DNA of 16,867 nt, from assembly GCA_900553865.1 (NCBI GenBank), contig USFC01000028.1, forward strand, positions 1 through 16,867, in the 5' to 3' direction. Shown here one piece after another: positions 1-6,490 of the stretch. Position 1 is the first letter of the stretch. Each line of letters opens with the position of its first letter. A program made the position numbers and the translations under genes. The notes below the pieces were generated by a model. The model saw nothing but the letters and a program-made list of their open reading frames with translations, was not told where the DNA came from and did no database searches. This DNA comes from an uncultured Clostridium sp. (GTDB taxonomy: Bacteria > Bacillota > Clostridia > TANB77 > CAG-508).

Positions 1-187
1 TCATTTGTGCCTTTTCTAACCATGCTGCATTTTCGGCATTTTTCTTGGCTATTTGTGCTTTTGCAATAATTCCACTATTTCCTATTACTAAATTTATGCT
101 TACTCCTGCAAGTATAACTAATATAATAATTGTAACTACCAAAGCTACTAATGTTATTCCTTTTGTACCCTTTAAATTTATTTTCAT
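1..187 (-). CDS. prepilin-like protein, N-terminal part (runs off left edge)
   Basis: Translating the minus strand from the ATG at 187 gives 62 residues with no stop before the window edge. Residues 1-9 are short and basic (MKINLKGTK). A glycine at 10 is followed by a hydrophobic stretch starting ITLVALVVTIIILV, up to about residue 35, and then a polar, probably helical region. This is the class III prepilin leader layout, cut after the glycine by prepilin peptidase and seen in type IV pilins and type II secretion pseudopilins; clostridial versions commonly read GITL. The usual Glu at mature position 5 is Ala here, so this may be a minor pilin or pseudopilin. An AAGGAG site (195-200) lies 7 bases upstream and a near-consensus promoter lies behind it. 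The gene is divergent from the XRE gene at 316. The C-terminal domain, which would name the protein, is outside the window. Confidence 0.82.
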   Translation of the reverse strand, partial: MKINLKGTKGITLVALVVTIIILVILAGVSINLVIGNSGIIAKAQIAKKNAENAAWLEKAQM

Positions 188-230
188 ATGTTTTCTCCTT
201 TTATTTTTGATAAATAATATCACTAATTAA

Positions 231-259
231 ATTATAGTCAAATTATAACTGTAAGTCAA
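231..259 (-). promoter_or_regulatory. sigma-A promoter for the prepilin-like gene
   Basis: On the minus strand TTGACT (254-259) and TATAAT (231-236) are separated by exactly 17 bases, pointing at the prepilin gene about 45 bases downstream. The hexamer AGTCAA on the plus strand also occurs at 236-241 and 254-259, so a direct repeat overlaps both promoter boxes and could be a regulator site. Start site not measured. Confidence 0.65.
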
Positions 260-305
260 TAGTCGTATATTAACTATTATAAAATATGTTTATAAAAAAT
301 TTATT

Positions 306-310
306 GGAGG
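306..310 (+). promoter_or_regulatory. ribosome binding site that sets the XRE gene start
   Basis: GGAGG lies 5 bases before the ATG at 316. An in-frame ATG at 286 would place this site inside the coding sequence and has no such site of its own, so 316 is the better start. Confidence 0.75.
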
Positions 311-315
311 ATTCT

Positions 316-543
316 ATGCTACGTCTAAAGGATTTGAGAGAAGATAAAGATTTAAAACAAGAAGATATTGCAAAAATACTTAATATCTCCCAAACTAATT
401 ATAGTAAATATGAGTTAGGAAAAATTAATATTCCAATTAATTCACTAATTATTTTAGCTACATTTTACAATACAAGTGTAGACTATTTACTAGGCCTTAC
501 TAATGAAAGTAAACCATATACTAGAACTAAAAATATTTTTTAA
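316..543 (+). CDS. small XRE-family helix-turn-helix regulator
   Basis: Encodes 75 residues from the ATG at 316, chosen because GGAGG sits 5 bases upstream. It is essentially a single Cro/C1-type HTH domain: LRLKDLREDKDLKQEDIA forms helices 1-2, and NISQTNYSKYELGK forms the turn and recognition helix (about residues 21-36). It continues with PINSLIILATFYNTSVDYLLG, the typical closing helices and DYLLG signature of the family. There is no added sensor domain, only a short basic tail (about residues 65-75). It should bind DNA as a dimer. It is divergent from a prepilin-like gene, so it may control that promoter or itself, but this is inference from position only. The most likely end of its transcript is the terminator at 643-690. 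Single-domain regulators like this are also common in mobile elements, but no other mobile-element gene is visible here. Confidence 0.88.
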   Translation: MLRLKDLREDKDLKQEDIAKILNISQTNYSKYELGKINIPINSLIILATFYNTSVDYLLGLTNESKPYTRTKNIF

Positions 544-566
544 CGATTTTTTGTTATATCACAAAA

Positions 567-598
567 AAGACAGACTTTAACAATCTGTCTTAAATATA
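567..598 (-). terminator. hairpin with a minus-strand U-tract
   Basis: AAGACAGA (567-574) pairs perfectly with TCTGTCTT (584-591) around a 9-base loop. On the minus strand the stem is followed by a run of six T, the form of an intrinsic terminator. No minus-strand gene ends nearby, so it would end an unannotated minus transcript or is a by-product of the A-rich flank. Confidence 0.4.
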
Positions 599-642
599 AA
601 ACCAAAAATCCGTTAGATACGGTTTTGCCGATATATAGTTTT

Positions 643-690
643 AATAAACCATTTCCCCTGTCAAAAGTAGAATGGTTTATTTTTTTATTT
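643..690 (+). terminator. Rho-independent terminator downstream of the XRE gene
   Basis: An 11-bp perfect stem (643-653 with 671-681, AATAAACCATT arm) has a 17-base loop and runs straight into TTTTTTTATTT on the plus strand. It lies about 100 bases after the XRE stop and stops transcription before leuS. Confidence 0.7.
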
Positions 691-829
691 ATGTAGTTGC
701 TTTGATGTTAAAGATAACATCAATGATATTACAAAATTATCCTTCTCCCTCTAATTTCTCTTTTTTTATAAATTAATTTTTTAAATTTTTAAGCCCGTCC
801 CTAAAAATTACTTTTTTTAGGTATTTTAC

Positions 830-858
830 TTTATTTTCTAAATAAAAAGTAGTATAAT
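830..858 (+). promoter_or_regulatory. leuS promoter
   Basis: TATAAT at 853-858 is a perfect -10 box. The -35 at 17-base spacing is TTTATT (830-835), a weak match. The predicted leader is only about 33 bases, too short for a T-box or any large riboswitch, and ends in AAAGGA (883-888) before the ATG at 898. Confidence 0.55.
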
Positions 859-897
859 GATTACGTTATTTATAGAGATAAGAAAGGATGATTATAG

Positions 898-3312
898 ATG
901 GCTTATAATTTTACAGAAGTTGAAAAAAAATGGCAAGAATATTGGGATAAACATGAGTCTTTTAAAGCTATTACAGGCGATAAAAAAGATCCATATTATA
1001 TATTAGTTGAATTTCCTTATCCTTCAGGTGCTGGTCTTCATGTTGGACATGTAAGAAGTTATACAGCACAAGATGCACTTGCTAGAATGAAAAGAATGCA
1101 AGGCTATAATGTTTTATATCCAATGGGTTGGGATGCTTTTGGTGCTCCTGCTGAACAATATGCAATTAAAAATCACATTCACCCAAAAGAGGCTGTTAAA
1201 GAAAATATTCATACTTTTAAAGGTCAAATGAAAAATTTAGGTTTCTCTTTTGACTGGTCAAGAGAATTTTCTACAACAGACCCAGAATATTATAAATGGA
1301 CTCAATGGCAATTTTTACAATTTTACAAACATGGCATGGCTTACAAGGATACTATACCTGTTAACTGGTGCCCTAATTGTAAAACAGTTTTATCTAATGA
1401 AGATGCAGCTGGTGGAGTTTGCGAAAGATGTGGAAGCCCTGTTGAACAAAGAGAAAAATCTCAATGGATGCTTAGAATGAGCGATTATTCAGAAGATTTA
1501 CTAAAAGGTCTAGATGATACAAACTTTGCTCCTAGAGTAAAACTTGGACAAATTAACTGGATTGGTAAATCTACTGGTGTTGAACTTGATGTTAAAATTG
1601 CAGGTGGTGGAAGTTTTTCTATTTTCACAACTTGTATTGAAACTGTATATGGTATTACATTCTTTGTTATTGCTCCAGACGGAAAATTAATTAAAGAATT
1701 AATGCCAAGAGTTACAAATAAAGAAGAAGTTGAAGCTTACATTGCAGAAACTGCTAAAAAATCTAGCATGGATAGAACAGAGTTAAATAAAGGTAAAACA
1801 GGTTGCAAGGTTGAAGGTGTTATGGCTATTAACCCTATCAATGGTAAAGAAGTTCCTATTTTCTTAGGAGATTTCGTTTTAGGAGATTACGGTACTGGTG
1901 CTGTTATGGCTGTTCCTTCTCATGACCAAAGAGATTTTGAATATGCTAAAGAGCATAACCTAGATATGATTCAAGTTATAGATGGTAGAGAAACTGAAAG
2001 CTCTGCTTTTGAAAAACAAGATTATTTAGGTAAAGGATGTAGGTTAATAAATTCTGAAGAATTTACTGGTTTAACAGTTGAAGAAGCTAAAACTGCTATT
2101 ACTGACAAATTAGTTAACATGGGAATTGCAAGAAAAGTAAATAATTATAAAATGAGAGATTGGATTTTCTCTCGTCAAAGATTCTGGGGAGAACCTATTC
2201 CAATGATTTATTGTGAAAAATGTGGATGGCAACCTATGAAAGAGGAAGATTTACCTTTACTACTTCCAGATGTTGCAGAATATGAACCTACTGAAAATGG
2301 AGAAAGTCCTCTTGCAAACATTAAAGATTGGGTTAATACAACTTGCCCTTGCTGTGGTGGTCCTGCAAAAAGAGAAACAGATACAATGCCTAACTGGGCA
2401 GGTTCTAGCTGGTATTTCTTAAGATTTATGGATGCTCATAATGATAAAGAATTTGCATCTATGGACGCTATGAAATATTGGAGAAGAGTTGACTGGTACA
2501 ATGGTGGTATGGAACATACTGCTCGTCATCTACTTTATGCAAGATTTTGGGTTCAATTCCTTTACAATATAGGTCTTGTTCCTAATAAAGAAATGATTTG
2601 GACTAGAGTTAGTCATGGTATGGTTTTAGGTTCAAACAATGAAAAAATGAGTAAATCTAAAGGAAATGTTATTAATCCTGATGATATAGTTAGAGAATAT
2701 GGTGCAGATACTTTAAGACTTTATGAAATGTTTATGGGTGACTATACTCAAGACGCTCCTTGGAGCACAGATTCTTTAAAAGGATGTAAACGTTTTATAG
2801 ATAAAATTATTCGTTTAAAAGACAAAGTTGTAGATGGCGAAAGTTATTCTCCAAAACTAGAATCTTTAATTCATAAGACTATTAAAAAGGTACAAACAGA
2901 CTTAACTACTATGGCATACAATACAGCAGTATCTAGTTTAATGATTTTAGCAAATAGCTATGATGACCAAGAAAATATAACTAAAGCAGATTATAAATTA
3001 TTATTAACATTATTAAACCCTATTGCTCCACATATTACAGAAGAGCTAAATGAAGAGTTAGGATTTAAACCTATTTGTGAATCTTCTTGGCCTGTATATG
3101 ACGAAGCAAAGACAATTGATAATGAAATTGAACTTCCTGTACAATTTAATGGTAAATTAAAAGCTACAGTTACTGTTCCAATGAACGCAGATGAGGAACT
3201 TGTAAAAGATATAATCCACAAAGATAAAATAATATGTGGATTACTTGAAGAAAAAACAATTGTTAAAGAAATTTATGTTAAAAATAAAATTTATAATATT
3301 GTTGTAAAATAG
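898..3312 (+). CDS. leuS: leucyl-tRNA synthetase
   Basis: An 804-residue class I aminoacyl-tRNA synthetase that charges tRNA-Leu in the cytoplasm, with the full bacterial LeuRS layout. The HIGH motif is HVGH at residues 48-51 within PYPSGAGLHVGHV. A zinc-binding pair follows (CPNC 158-161 and CERC 175-178). The connective/editing region lies in the middle, and a second cysteine cluster is at C439, C442, C483 and C485/C486. KMSKS is at 583-587, followed by the anticodon-binding helices and C-terminal domain. Length is normal for the family, with no sign of truncation. The start at 898 is supported by AAAGGA 9 bases upstream. It appears to be a single-gene unit with its own promoter and a hairpin terminator at 3327. 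Many Firmicute leuS genes have a T-box leader; none is visible here, so control by uncharged tRNA-Leu through that route is not supported. Confidence 0.97.
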   Translation: MAYNFTEVEKKWQEYWDKHESFKAITGDKKDPYYILVEFPYPSGAGLHVGHVRSYTAQDALARMKRMQGYNVLYPMGWDAFGAPAEQYAIKNHIHPKEAVKENIHTFKGQMKNLGFSFDWSREFSTTDPEYYKWTQWQFLQFYKHGMAYKDTIPVNWCPNCKTVLSNEDAAGGVCERCGSPVEQREKSQWMLRMSDYSEDLLKGLDDTNFAPRVKLGQINWIGKSTGVELDVKIAGGGSFSIFTTCIETVYGITFFVIAPDGKLIKELMPRVTNKEEVEAYIAETAKKSSMDRTELNKGKTGCKVEGVMAINPINGKEVPIFLGDFVLGDYGTGAVMAVPSHDQRDFEYAKEHNLDMIQVIDGRETESSAFEKQDYLGKGCRLINSEEFTGLTVEEAKTAITDKLVNMGIARKVNNYKMRDWIFSRQRFWGEPIPMIYCEKCGWQPMKEEDLPLLLPDVAEYEPTENGESPLANIKDWVNTTCPCCGGPAKRETDTMPNWAGSSWYFLRFMDAHNDKEFASMDAMKYWRRVDWYNGGMEHTARHLLYARFWVQFLYNIGLVPNKEMIWTRVSHGMVLGSNNEKMSKSKGNVINPDDIVREYGADTLRLYEMFMGDYTQDAPWSTDSLKGCKRFIDKIIRLKDKVVDGESYSPKLESLIHKTIKKVQTDLTTMAYNTAVSSLMILANSYDDQENITKADYKLLLTLLNPIAPHITEELNEELGFKPICESSWPVYDEAKTIDNEIELPVQFNGKLKATVTVPMNADEELVKDIIHKDKIICGLLEEKTIVKEIYVKNKIYNIVVK

Positions 3313-3326
3313 AAATATATTTTAAA

Positions 3327-3361
3327 ATTACCCCAAATGGACATGGTCCTTTTGGGGTAAT
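3327..3361. terminator. bidirectional terminator between leuS and the convergent gene at 3376
   Basis: ATTACCCCAAA (3327-3337) pairs with TTTGGGGTAAT (3351-3361), and GGAC-ATG-GTCC closes the top of the stem. The minus strand continues with TTTTAAAATA, and the plus strand with CTTTGG. It serves both the leuS transcript and the minus-strand gene ending at 3376. Confidence 0.75.
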
Positions 3362-3375
3362 CTTTGGTAATTAAA

Positions 3376-3735
3376 TTATTTTTCTTTTTCGAGCGCTTTT
3401 ACTGAATTTGTTGCAGTTATTACTCTGTTTAATGCTTCGATATTGTCCTGCTTTACCAACATCTCCAACTTTTCTGTTGCAGACTGTGAAAGCAGCACTT
3501 CTTCTAAGCAAAAAATGAGGTCATCATCCCTCAGTTGCTCTTCTCTTCCAGCATTTTTGTAGATGCTGGAAATTTGTGCCAGCAAAATAGCAATGCTATC
3601 CTTGCTTTCCTCCGTGGTTTGTGAAATCTCCTCAATAATGTAGGTTTCTACATTCACTTCGTGATTCTTCTGCCTATCTTTTAACGTATAAGTAGATTTT
3701 TTCCGCTCTGTGATTGTAAAGTTTTCTTTTTGCAT
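3376..3735 (-). CDS. unrecognised 119-residue protein, probably acquired
   Basis: I do not recognise a family. The start is the ATG at 3735, with AGGAGG (3744-3749) 8 bases upstream; a TTG in frame at 3741 is too close to that site. The protein is soluble, charged and mostly helical in appearance, with no signal peptide, membrane segment, cysteine pair or obvious catalytic motif. The N-terminus (KENFTITERKKSTYTLKDR) looks strand-like and basic; the middle (SIAILLAQISSIYKNAG) and the acidic part (DDDLIFCLEEVLLS) look like amphipathic helices, as in a small helical-bundle or adaptor protein. My hand count over 3421-3660 is about 40% GC (96 of 240), clearly above the neighbours, which suggests horizontal origin. 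It has its own very good promoter and a terminator, so it is probably expressed as a single gene. It lies between leuS and the DUF2207-lemA pair, a context that says nothing about function. Confidence 0.75.
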   Translation of the reverse strand: MQKENFTITERKKSTYTLKDRQKNHEVNVETYIIEEISQTTEESKDSIAILLAQISSIYKNAGREEQLRDDDLIFCLEEVLLSQSATEKLEMLVKQDNIEALNRVITATNSVKALEKEK

Positions 3736-3743
3736 TCTCAAAA

Positions 3744-3749
3744 CCTCCT
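3744..3749 (-). promoter_or_regulatory. ribosome binding site setting the start at 3735
   Basis: A perfect AGGAGG on the minus strand, 8 bases before ATG 3735 but only 2 bases before the alternative TTG at 3741. It therefore decides for the shorter protein. Confidence 0.75.
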
Positions 3750-3765
3750 AAAATTTGATAGATAA

Positions 3766-3794
3766 ATTATATCACCTAATACGTTAATATGCAA
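3766..3794 (-). promoter_or_regulatory. strong extended -10 promoter for the gene at 3376-3735
   Basis: On the minus strand TTGCAT (3789-3794), a 17-base spacer and TATAAT (3766-3771), with TG one base before the -10 box (TGATATAAT). It lies back-to-back with the DUF2207 promoter, the two -35 boxes being only 8 bases apart. Confidence 0.7.
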
Positions 3795-3802
3795 TAAATC
3801 TA

Positions 3803-3831
3803 TTGTATTTTTATATTTTCTTTTATATAAT
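3803..3831 (+). promoter_or_regulatory. promoter for the DUF2207-lemA unit
   Basis: TTGTAT (3803-3808), 17 bases, then TATAAT (3826-3831). The expected start near 3838 leaves a leader of about 15 bases, just enough for the AAGGGGGG site at 3841-3848. Confidence 0.65.
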
Positions 3832-3840
3832 ATACAAAAT

Positions 3841-3848
3841 AAGGGGGG
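3841..3848 (+). promoter_or_regulatory. ribosome binding site setting the DUF2207 start
   Basis: AAGGGGGG lies 5 bases before ATG 3854. The frame is open back to an ATG at 3803, but that codon overlaps the promoter, so 3854 is the start. Confidence 0.75.
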
Positions 3849-3853
3849 ATTTT

Positions 3854-5824
3854 ATGAAATTAAAAAAACTTATTTTTGTTATTTTATTTTCATTTTTTAT
3901 TTTACTGCTATGGAATTGCAATTCACTCGCTTCTGGCGACTTAACTTTAAACAATTTGAATTATAAAGTAACTTTAAATTCTGACGGAACTGCAAATGTT
4001 ACCGAAATTTGGGATATTTCTATTGAAGACACCAATACTTTATTTAAAACCTTTAAGTTAAATCAAGGTAACTTTTCTGGTTTCAAAGATGTAAGTCTAG
4101 TAGAAACTACAAATGGAACACGAAAAGAATTTACTCAAATTTATCAAGAAATGTATCATGTTACTAAAAATTGTTTTTATGCTTTAAATACATCTTCTAG
4201 TGAGTTTGAAATTGCTTGGGGCATAAGTGTAGATGGGTATGCAAGAAGGACCTTTGAAATGAATTATACTATTATAGATGCTGTTACAAATTATGCAGAT
4301 GCCAGCGAATTTTACTGGCAATTTATCTCAACCTCTTCTGCCATTCCTGCAAAAAAAGTTACAGGAACCATTACTCTTCCTACCGAGGTTACAGATTTAA
4401 ATGATTTGCACGTATGGGCACATGGTCCTTTAAATGGAAACATTGAAAGAAAATCAAGCAATACTGTTTATTTTGAAGTAGATAATTTAACTAGCAGAAC
4501 TATGTTAGAAGCTAGAGTTGTTACACCAACTTATGTATTTGCTGATAATGAAAATACATATTCTTCTGCGAAATTGGATTCAATAATAGCCCAAGAAACC
4601 AAATGGGCTGATGAAGCAAATGCCAAAAGAGAGCAATTGAAAAAGCAAGAAACTGCAATAAGAATTGCTGCCATATCTTTTGTTATTATTACTAATATCG
4701 CTGGAATTTTCTTAGCTGTTGTTTTTGTAAAAAATATAAAAAAGTACAAAGAAGAATTAGAAATAGCTCCAAGCTACAAACCTACAATACCTTCTAAATA
4801 TTTTAGAGATATACCTAACGAAACTTCTTCTGCAGCACAAGCAGCTTTTGTATATTATTTTAAAAATTCATCTATTTCTATGCATACAGCTGATATTATT
4901 TCTGCTACAACGCTTAATTTATGTTTAAAAAAATTTTTAACTTTTGAAATGTTAAGTGATAAAAAGAATAATATTAAAATTTCTTTAAATACTAATATGG
5001 ATGAAAATTTATTAACAGAAACTGAAAAAGTTGTATTTAATATGTATAAAAAGGTTTCTACAACATATTCTTTTACAATGAAAGATTTTCAAAAATACTG
5101 TAAAAATCATTCAAATTCTTGTTTAACTAGTTTCAATTCAATTGCTGGTAAGGCAAAAACAGAAGCTATTACACAAGCAAATTTTGATTTATCTTACGAG
5201 AAAAATTGCACAAATTGGTCACTTAAAGGGCTTGGATACGTTTTTCTTGTAATAATTAGTCCTTTGCTAATGATTGCAAATTTAATTCCATCAATTATAT
5301 GTGCTTACTATTCTTTTAGACTATCAAGCAGGTACAACACTCTTACTCAAAAAGGTGTAGATGAGCAAGAGGCGTGGAAAGGCTTAAAAAATTATATGGA
5401 AGATTTTTCTATGATGAACGAAAAAGAAGTTCCCGAACTTGTATTGTGGGAAAAATATTTAGTATTTGCAACAGCTTTCGGCATTGCAGACAAAGTATTA
5501 AAGCAATTAAAAGTTGTGTACCCACAAATGTTAGACGAAACTTACATGAACGCTAATGGATATTATTATTTATACTTAATGAGCCACACTAATTTTAACA
5601 ATAACTTTATTCATAGTATAAATTCTTCTATCACCTCTACTTACAATAGTGTCAACTATTCTTCTGGCAGTGGTTCAGGAGGTGGCTTCTCTGGAGGCGG
5701 AGGCTTCGGTGGCGGAGGAGGCCGGAATGGGCGGCCGCTAATCGCAATTAGGGACAGTCCCCAATTGCAACTTTTTCCCAATTGGGGACTGTCCCTAATT
5801 GGGAAAAATACTTGTAATTTTTAG
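3854..5824 (+). CDS. DUF2207-type membrane protein with a repeat-derived C-terminal tail
   Basis: Encodes 656 residues. The N-terminus is a signal peptide or anchor: basic MKLKK, a hydrophobic core to about residue 20, and a possible cut near LAS (25-27). An extracytoplasmic beta-rich region follows (about 30-240; LNYKVTLNSDGTANVTEIWDI is typical of the family), then a transmembrane helix (about 267-292), a cytoplasmic region, a hydrophobic double segment (about 456-488) and a Gly/Ser-rich run (about 602-624, GGGFSGGGGFGGGGG). DUF2207 proteins often end in just such a glycine run. Here the frame continues through a GC-rich patch and a perfect 23-bp inverted repeat (5745-5801), adding about 33 unusual residues (RNGRPLIAIRDSPQLQ and on) before the stop. 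I read that tail as inserted repeat DNA rather than an original domain. Molecular function is unknown. It lies 48 bases before lemA, a common pairing that points to a shared envelope role. The gene is otherwise intact. Confidence 0.85.
   Translation: MKLKKLIFVILFSFFILLLWNCNSLASGDLTLNNLNYKVTLNSDGTANVTEIWDISIEDTNTLFKTFKLNQGNFSGFKDVSLVETTNGTRKEFTQIYQEMYHVTKNCFYALNTSSSEFEIAWGISVDGYARRTFEMNYTIIDAVTNYADASEFYWQFISTSSAIPAKKVTGTITLPTEVTDLNDLHVWAHGPLNGNIERKSSNTVYFEVDNLTSRTMLEARVVTPTYVFADNENTYSSAKLDSIIAQETKWADEANAKREQLKKQETAIRIAAISFVIITNIAGIFLAVVFVKNIKKYKEELEIAPSYKPTIPSKYFRDIPNETSSAAQAAFVYYFKNSSISMHTADIISATTLNLCLKKFLTFEMLSDKKNNIKISLNTNMDENLLTETEKVVFNMYKKVSTTYSFTMKDFQKYCKNHSNSCLTSFNSIAGKAKTEAITQANFDLSYEKNCTNWSLKGLGYVFLVIISPLLMIANLIPSIICAYYSFRLSSRYNTLTQKGVDEQEAWKGLKNYMEDFSMMNEKEVPELVLWEKYLVFATAFGIADKVLKQLKVVYPQMLDETYMNANGYYYLYLMSHTNFNNNFIHSINSSITSTYNSVNYSSGSGSGGGFSGGGGFGGGGGRNGRPLIAIRDSPQLQLFPNWGLSLIGKNTCNF
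5720..5801. repeat. composite palindromic repeat inside the DUF2207 3' end
   Basis: The two arms, 5745-5767 and 5779-5801, are perfect 23-bp reverse complements around an 11-base spacer (5768-5778). Each arm is itself nearly palindromic: GGGAC-A-GTCCC flanked by CAATT and AATTG, with one mismatched pair. Just upstream is a GC-rich block: GGCCG (5720-5724) can pair with CGGCC (5732-5736), and GCGGCCGC lies at 5731-5738, very unusual in DNA this AT-rich. The TTAGGGAC core recurs in the repeats at 7845 and 10445. The layout is like REP/BIME elements, but I cannot assign a family. Confidence 0.8.
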
Positions 5825-5872
5825 TTATTTATAGTATTATAATATTAATTTATTTAAGGAGGTAAAAATATT

Positions 5873-6433
5873 ATGACAGCTGCTATTATAATTTTAGTCA
5901 TTGTAGTTCTTATTGCATTATTTATTATTAATGTATACAATGGCTTAGTAAAGTCAAGACAAAAAGTAAAAAATGCATGGAGTCAAATTGAAGTTCAACT
6001 TCAAAGAAGATTTGATTTAATTCCTAATTTAGTAGAATGTGTAAAAGGTTACATGACTCATGAATCTGAGGTTTTAGAAAAAGTTACTGCTCTTCGCTCT
6101 TCTTGGGCAAATGCTAATGGCATTGAAGAAAAAGCAAATTTAGATAATCAATTATCTGGTGTTTTGAAAACTATTATGGCAATTTCTGAAAATTATCCAG
6201 ATTTAAAAGCAAATCAAAACTTTGCAGATTTACAAAATAATTTAAAAGAAACAGAAAATAAAATTTCTTTTTCTAGACAATTTTACAATGACACTGTTAC
6301 AATGTACAATACTAAAATTGAAGTATTTCCAGATAACATTGTAGCTTCTATGTTTAATTTCAAAGCTGAACCATTATTTAATGTAGATAATGATGAAGCA
6401 AGAAAAAATGTTAAAGTTGATTTTAACAAATAA
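5873..6433 (+). CDS. lemA: LemA family membrane protein
   Basis: Encodes 186 residues, the normal family length. An N-terminal transmembrane helix (about residues 3-23, AAIIILVIVVLIALFII) leads into the LemA signature VKNAWSQIEVQLQRRFDLIP (about 33-52) and NLVECVKGYMTHE, then a four-helix coiled-coil body including the conserved ENYPDLKANQNF segment and ETENKISFSRQFYND. LemA proteins are bacterial-envelope proteins of unclear biochemical role, with the body predicted outside or along the membrane. The start is supported by AAGGAGG 10 bases upstream. It follows the DUF2207 gene by 48 bases and probably shares its transcript; a TATAAT at 5838-5843 could give a second, internal promoter, but the nearest -35 candidate is badly spaced. 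Transcription ends at the hairpin at 6439. Confidence 0.94.
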   Translation: MTAAIIILVIVVLIALFIINVYNGLVKSRQKVKNAWSQIEVQLQRRFDLIPNLVECVKGYMTHESEVLEKVTALRSSWANANGIEEKANLDNQLSGVLKTIMAISENYPDLKANQNFADLQNNLKETENKISFSRQFYNDTVTMYNTKIEVFPDNIVASMFNFKAEPLFNVDNDEARKNVKVDFNK

Positions 6434-6438
6434 ATCTT

Positions 6439-6469
6439 AAGGACCAACCTATATAGGCTGGCCCTTTTT
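6439..6469. terminator. terminator between convergent lemA and rimO
   Basis: AAGGACCAACCT pairs with AGGCTGGCCCTT around an ATAT loop, followed on the plus strand by TTTTT (6465-6469). The two imperfect positions are A-C on plus and U-G on minus, so the hairpin also works for rimO read from the other side, though its T-run is weaker there. Confidence 0.75.
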
Positions 6470-6490
6470 AATATTTATTATCAATATTTT

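Larger units (their letters stand above)
544..897. other. gene-free region with four hairpins and the leuS promoter
   Basis: There is no credible coding sequence in 354 bases on either strand. The region holds perfect hairpins at 567-591 (8-bp stem), 643-681 (11-bp stem) and 702-723 (9-bp stem, AAGA loop), and a weaker one at 800-821 (8-bp stem). The last 50 bases carry the leuS promoter and ribosome site. The hairpin density between 567 and 723 is more than terminators for one small gene need, so a small structured RNA is possible. I do not recognise an RNA family, and I saw no T-box motif (such as TGGnACCGCG) before leuS. Confidence 0.6.

Noticed and set aside
45..230. A 61-codon open frame on the plus strand at the left edge
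   Set aside because: It is the reverse of the prepilin-like gene, which has the leader peptide, ribosome site and promoter; this frame has none of these.
567..690. Hairpin series considered as a tracrRNA-like RNA
   Set aside because: There is no repeat-spacer array, no cas gene and no anti-repeat partner in the window; chained hairpins ending in a T-run are not specific enough.
5374..5556. A 60-codon plus-strand open frame inside the DUF2207 gene
   Set aside because: It overlaps the intact DUF2207 frame, has no ribosome site and no recognisable pattern.
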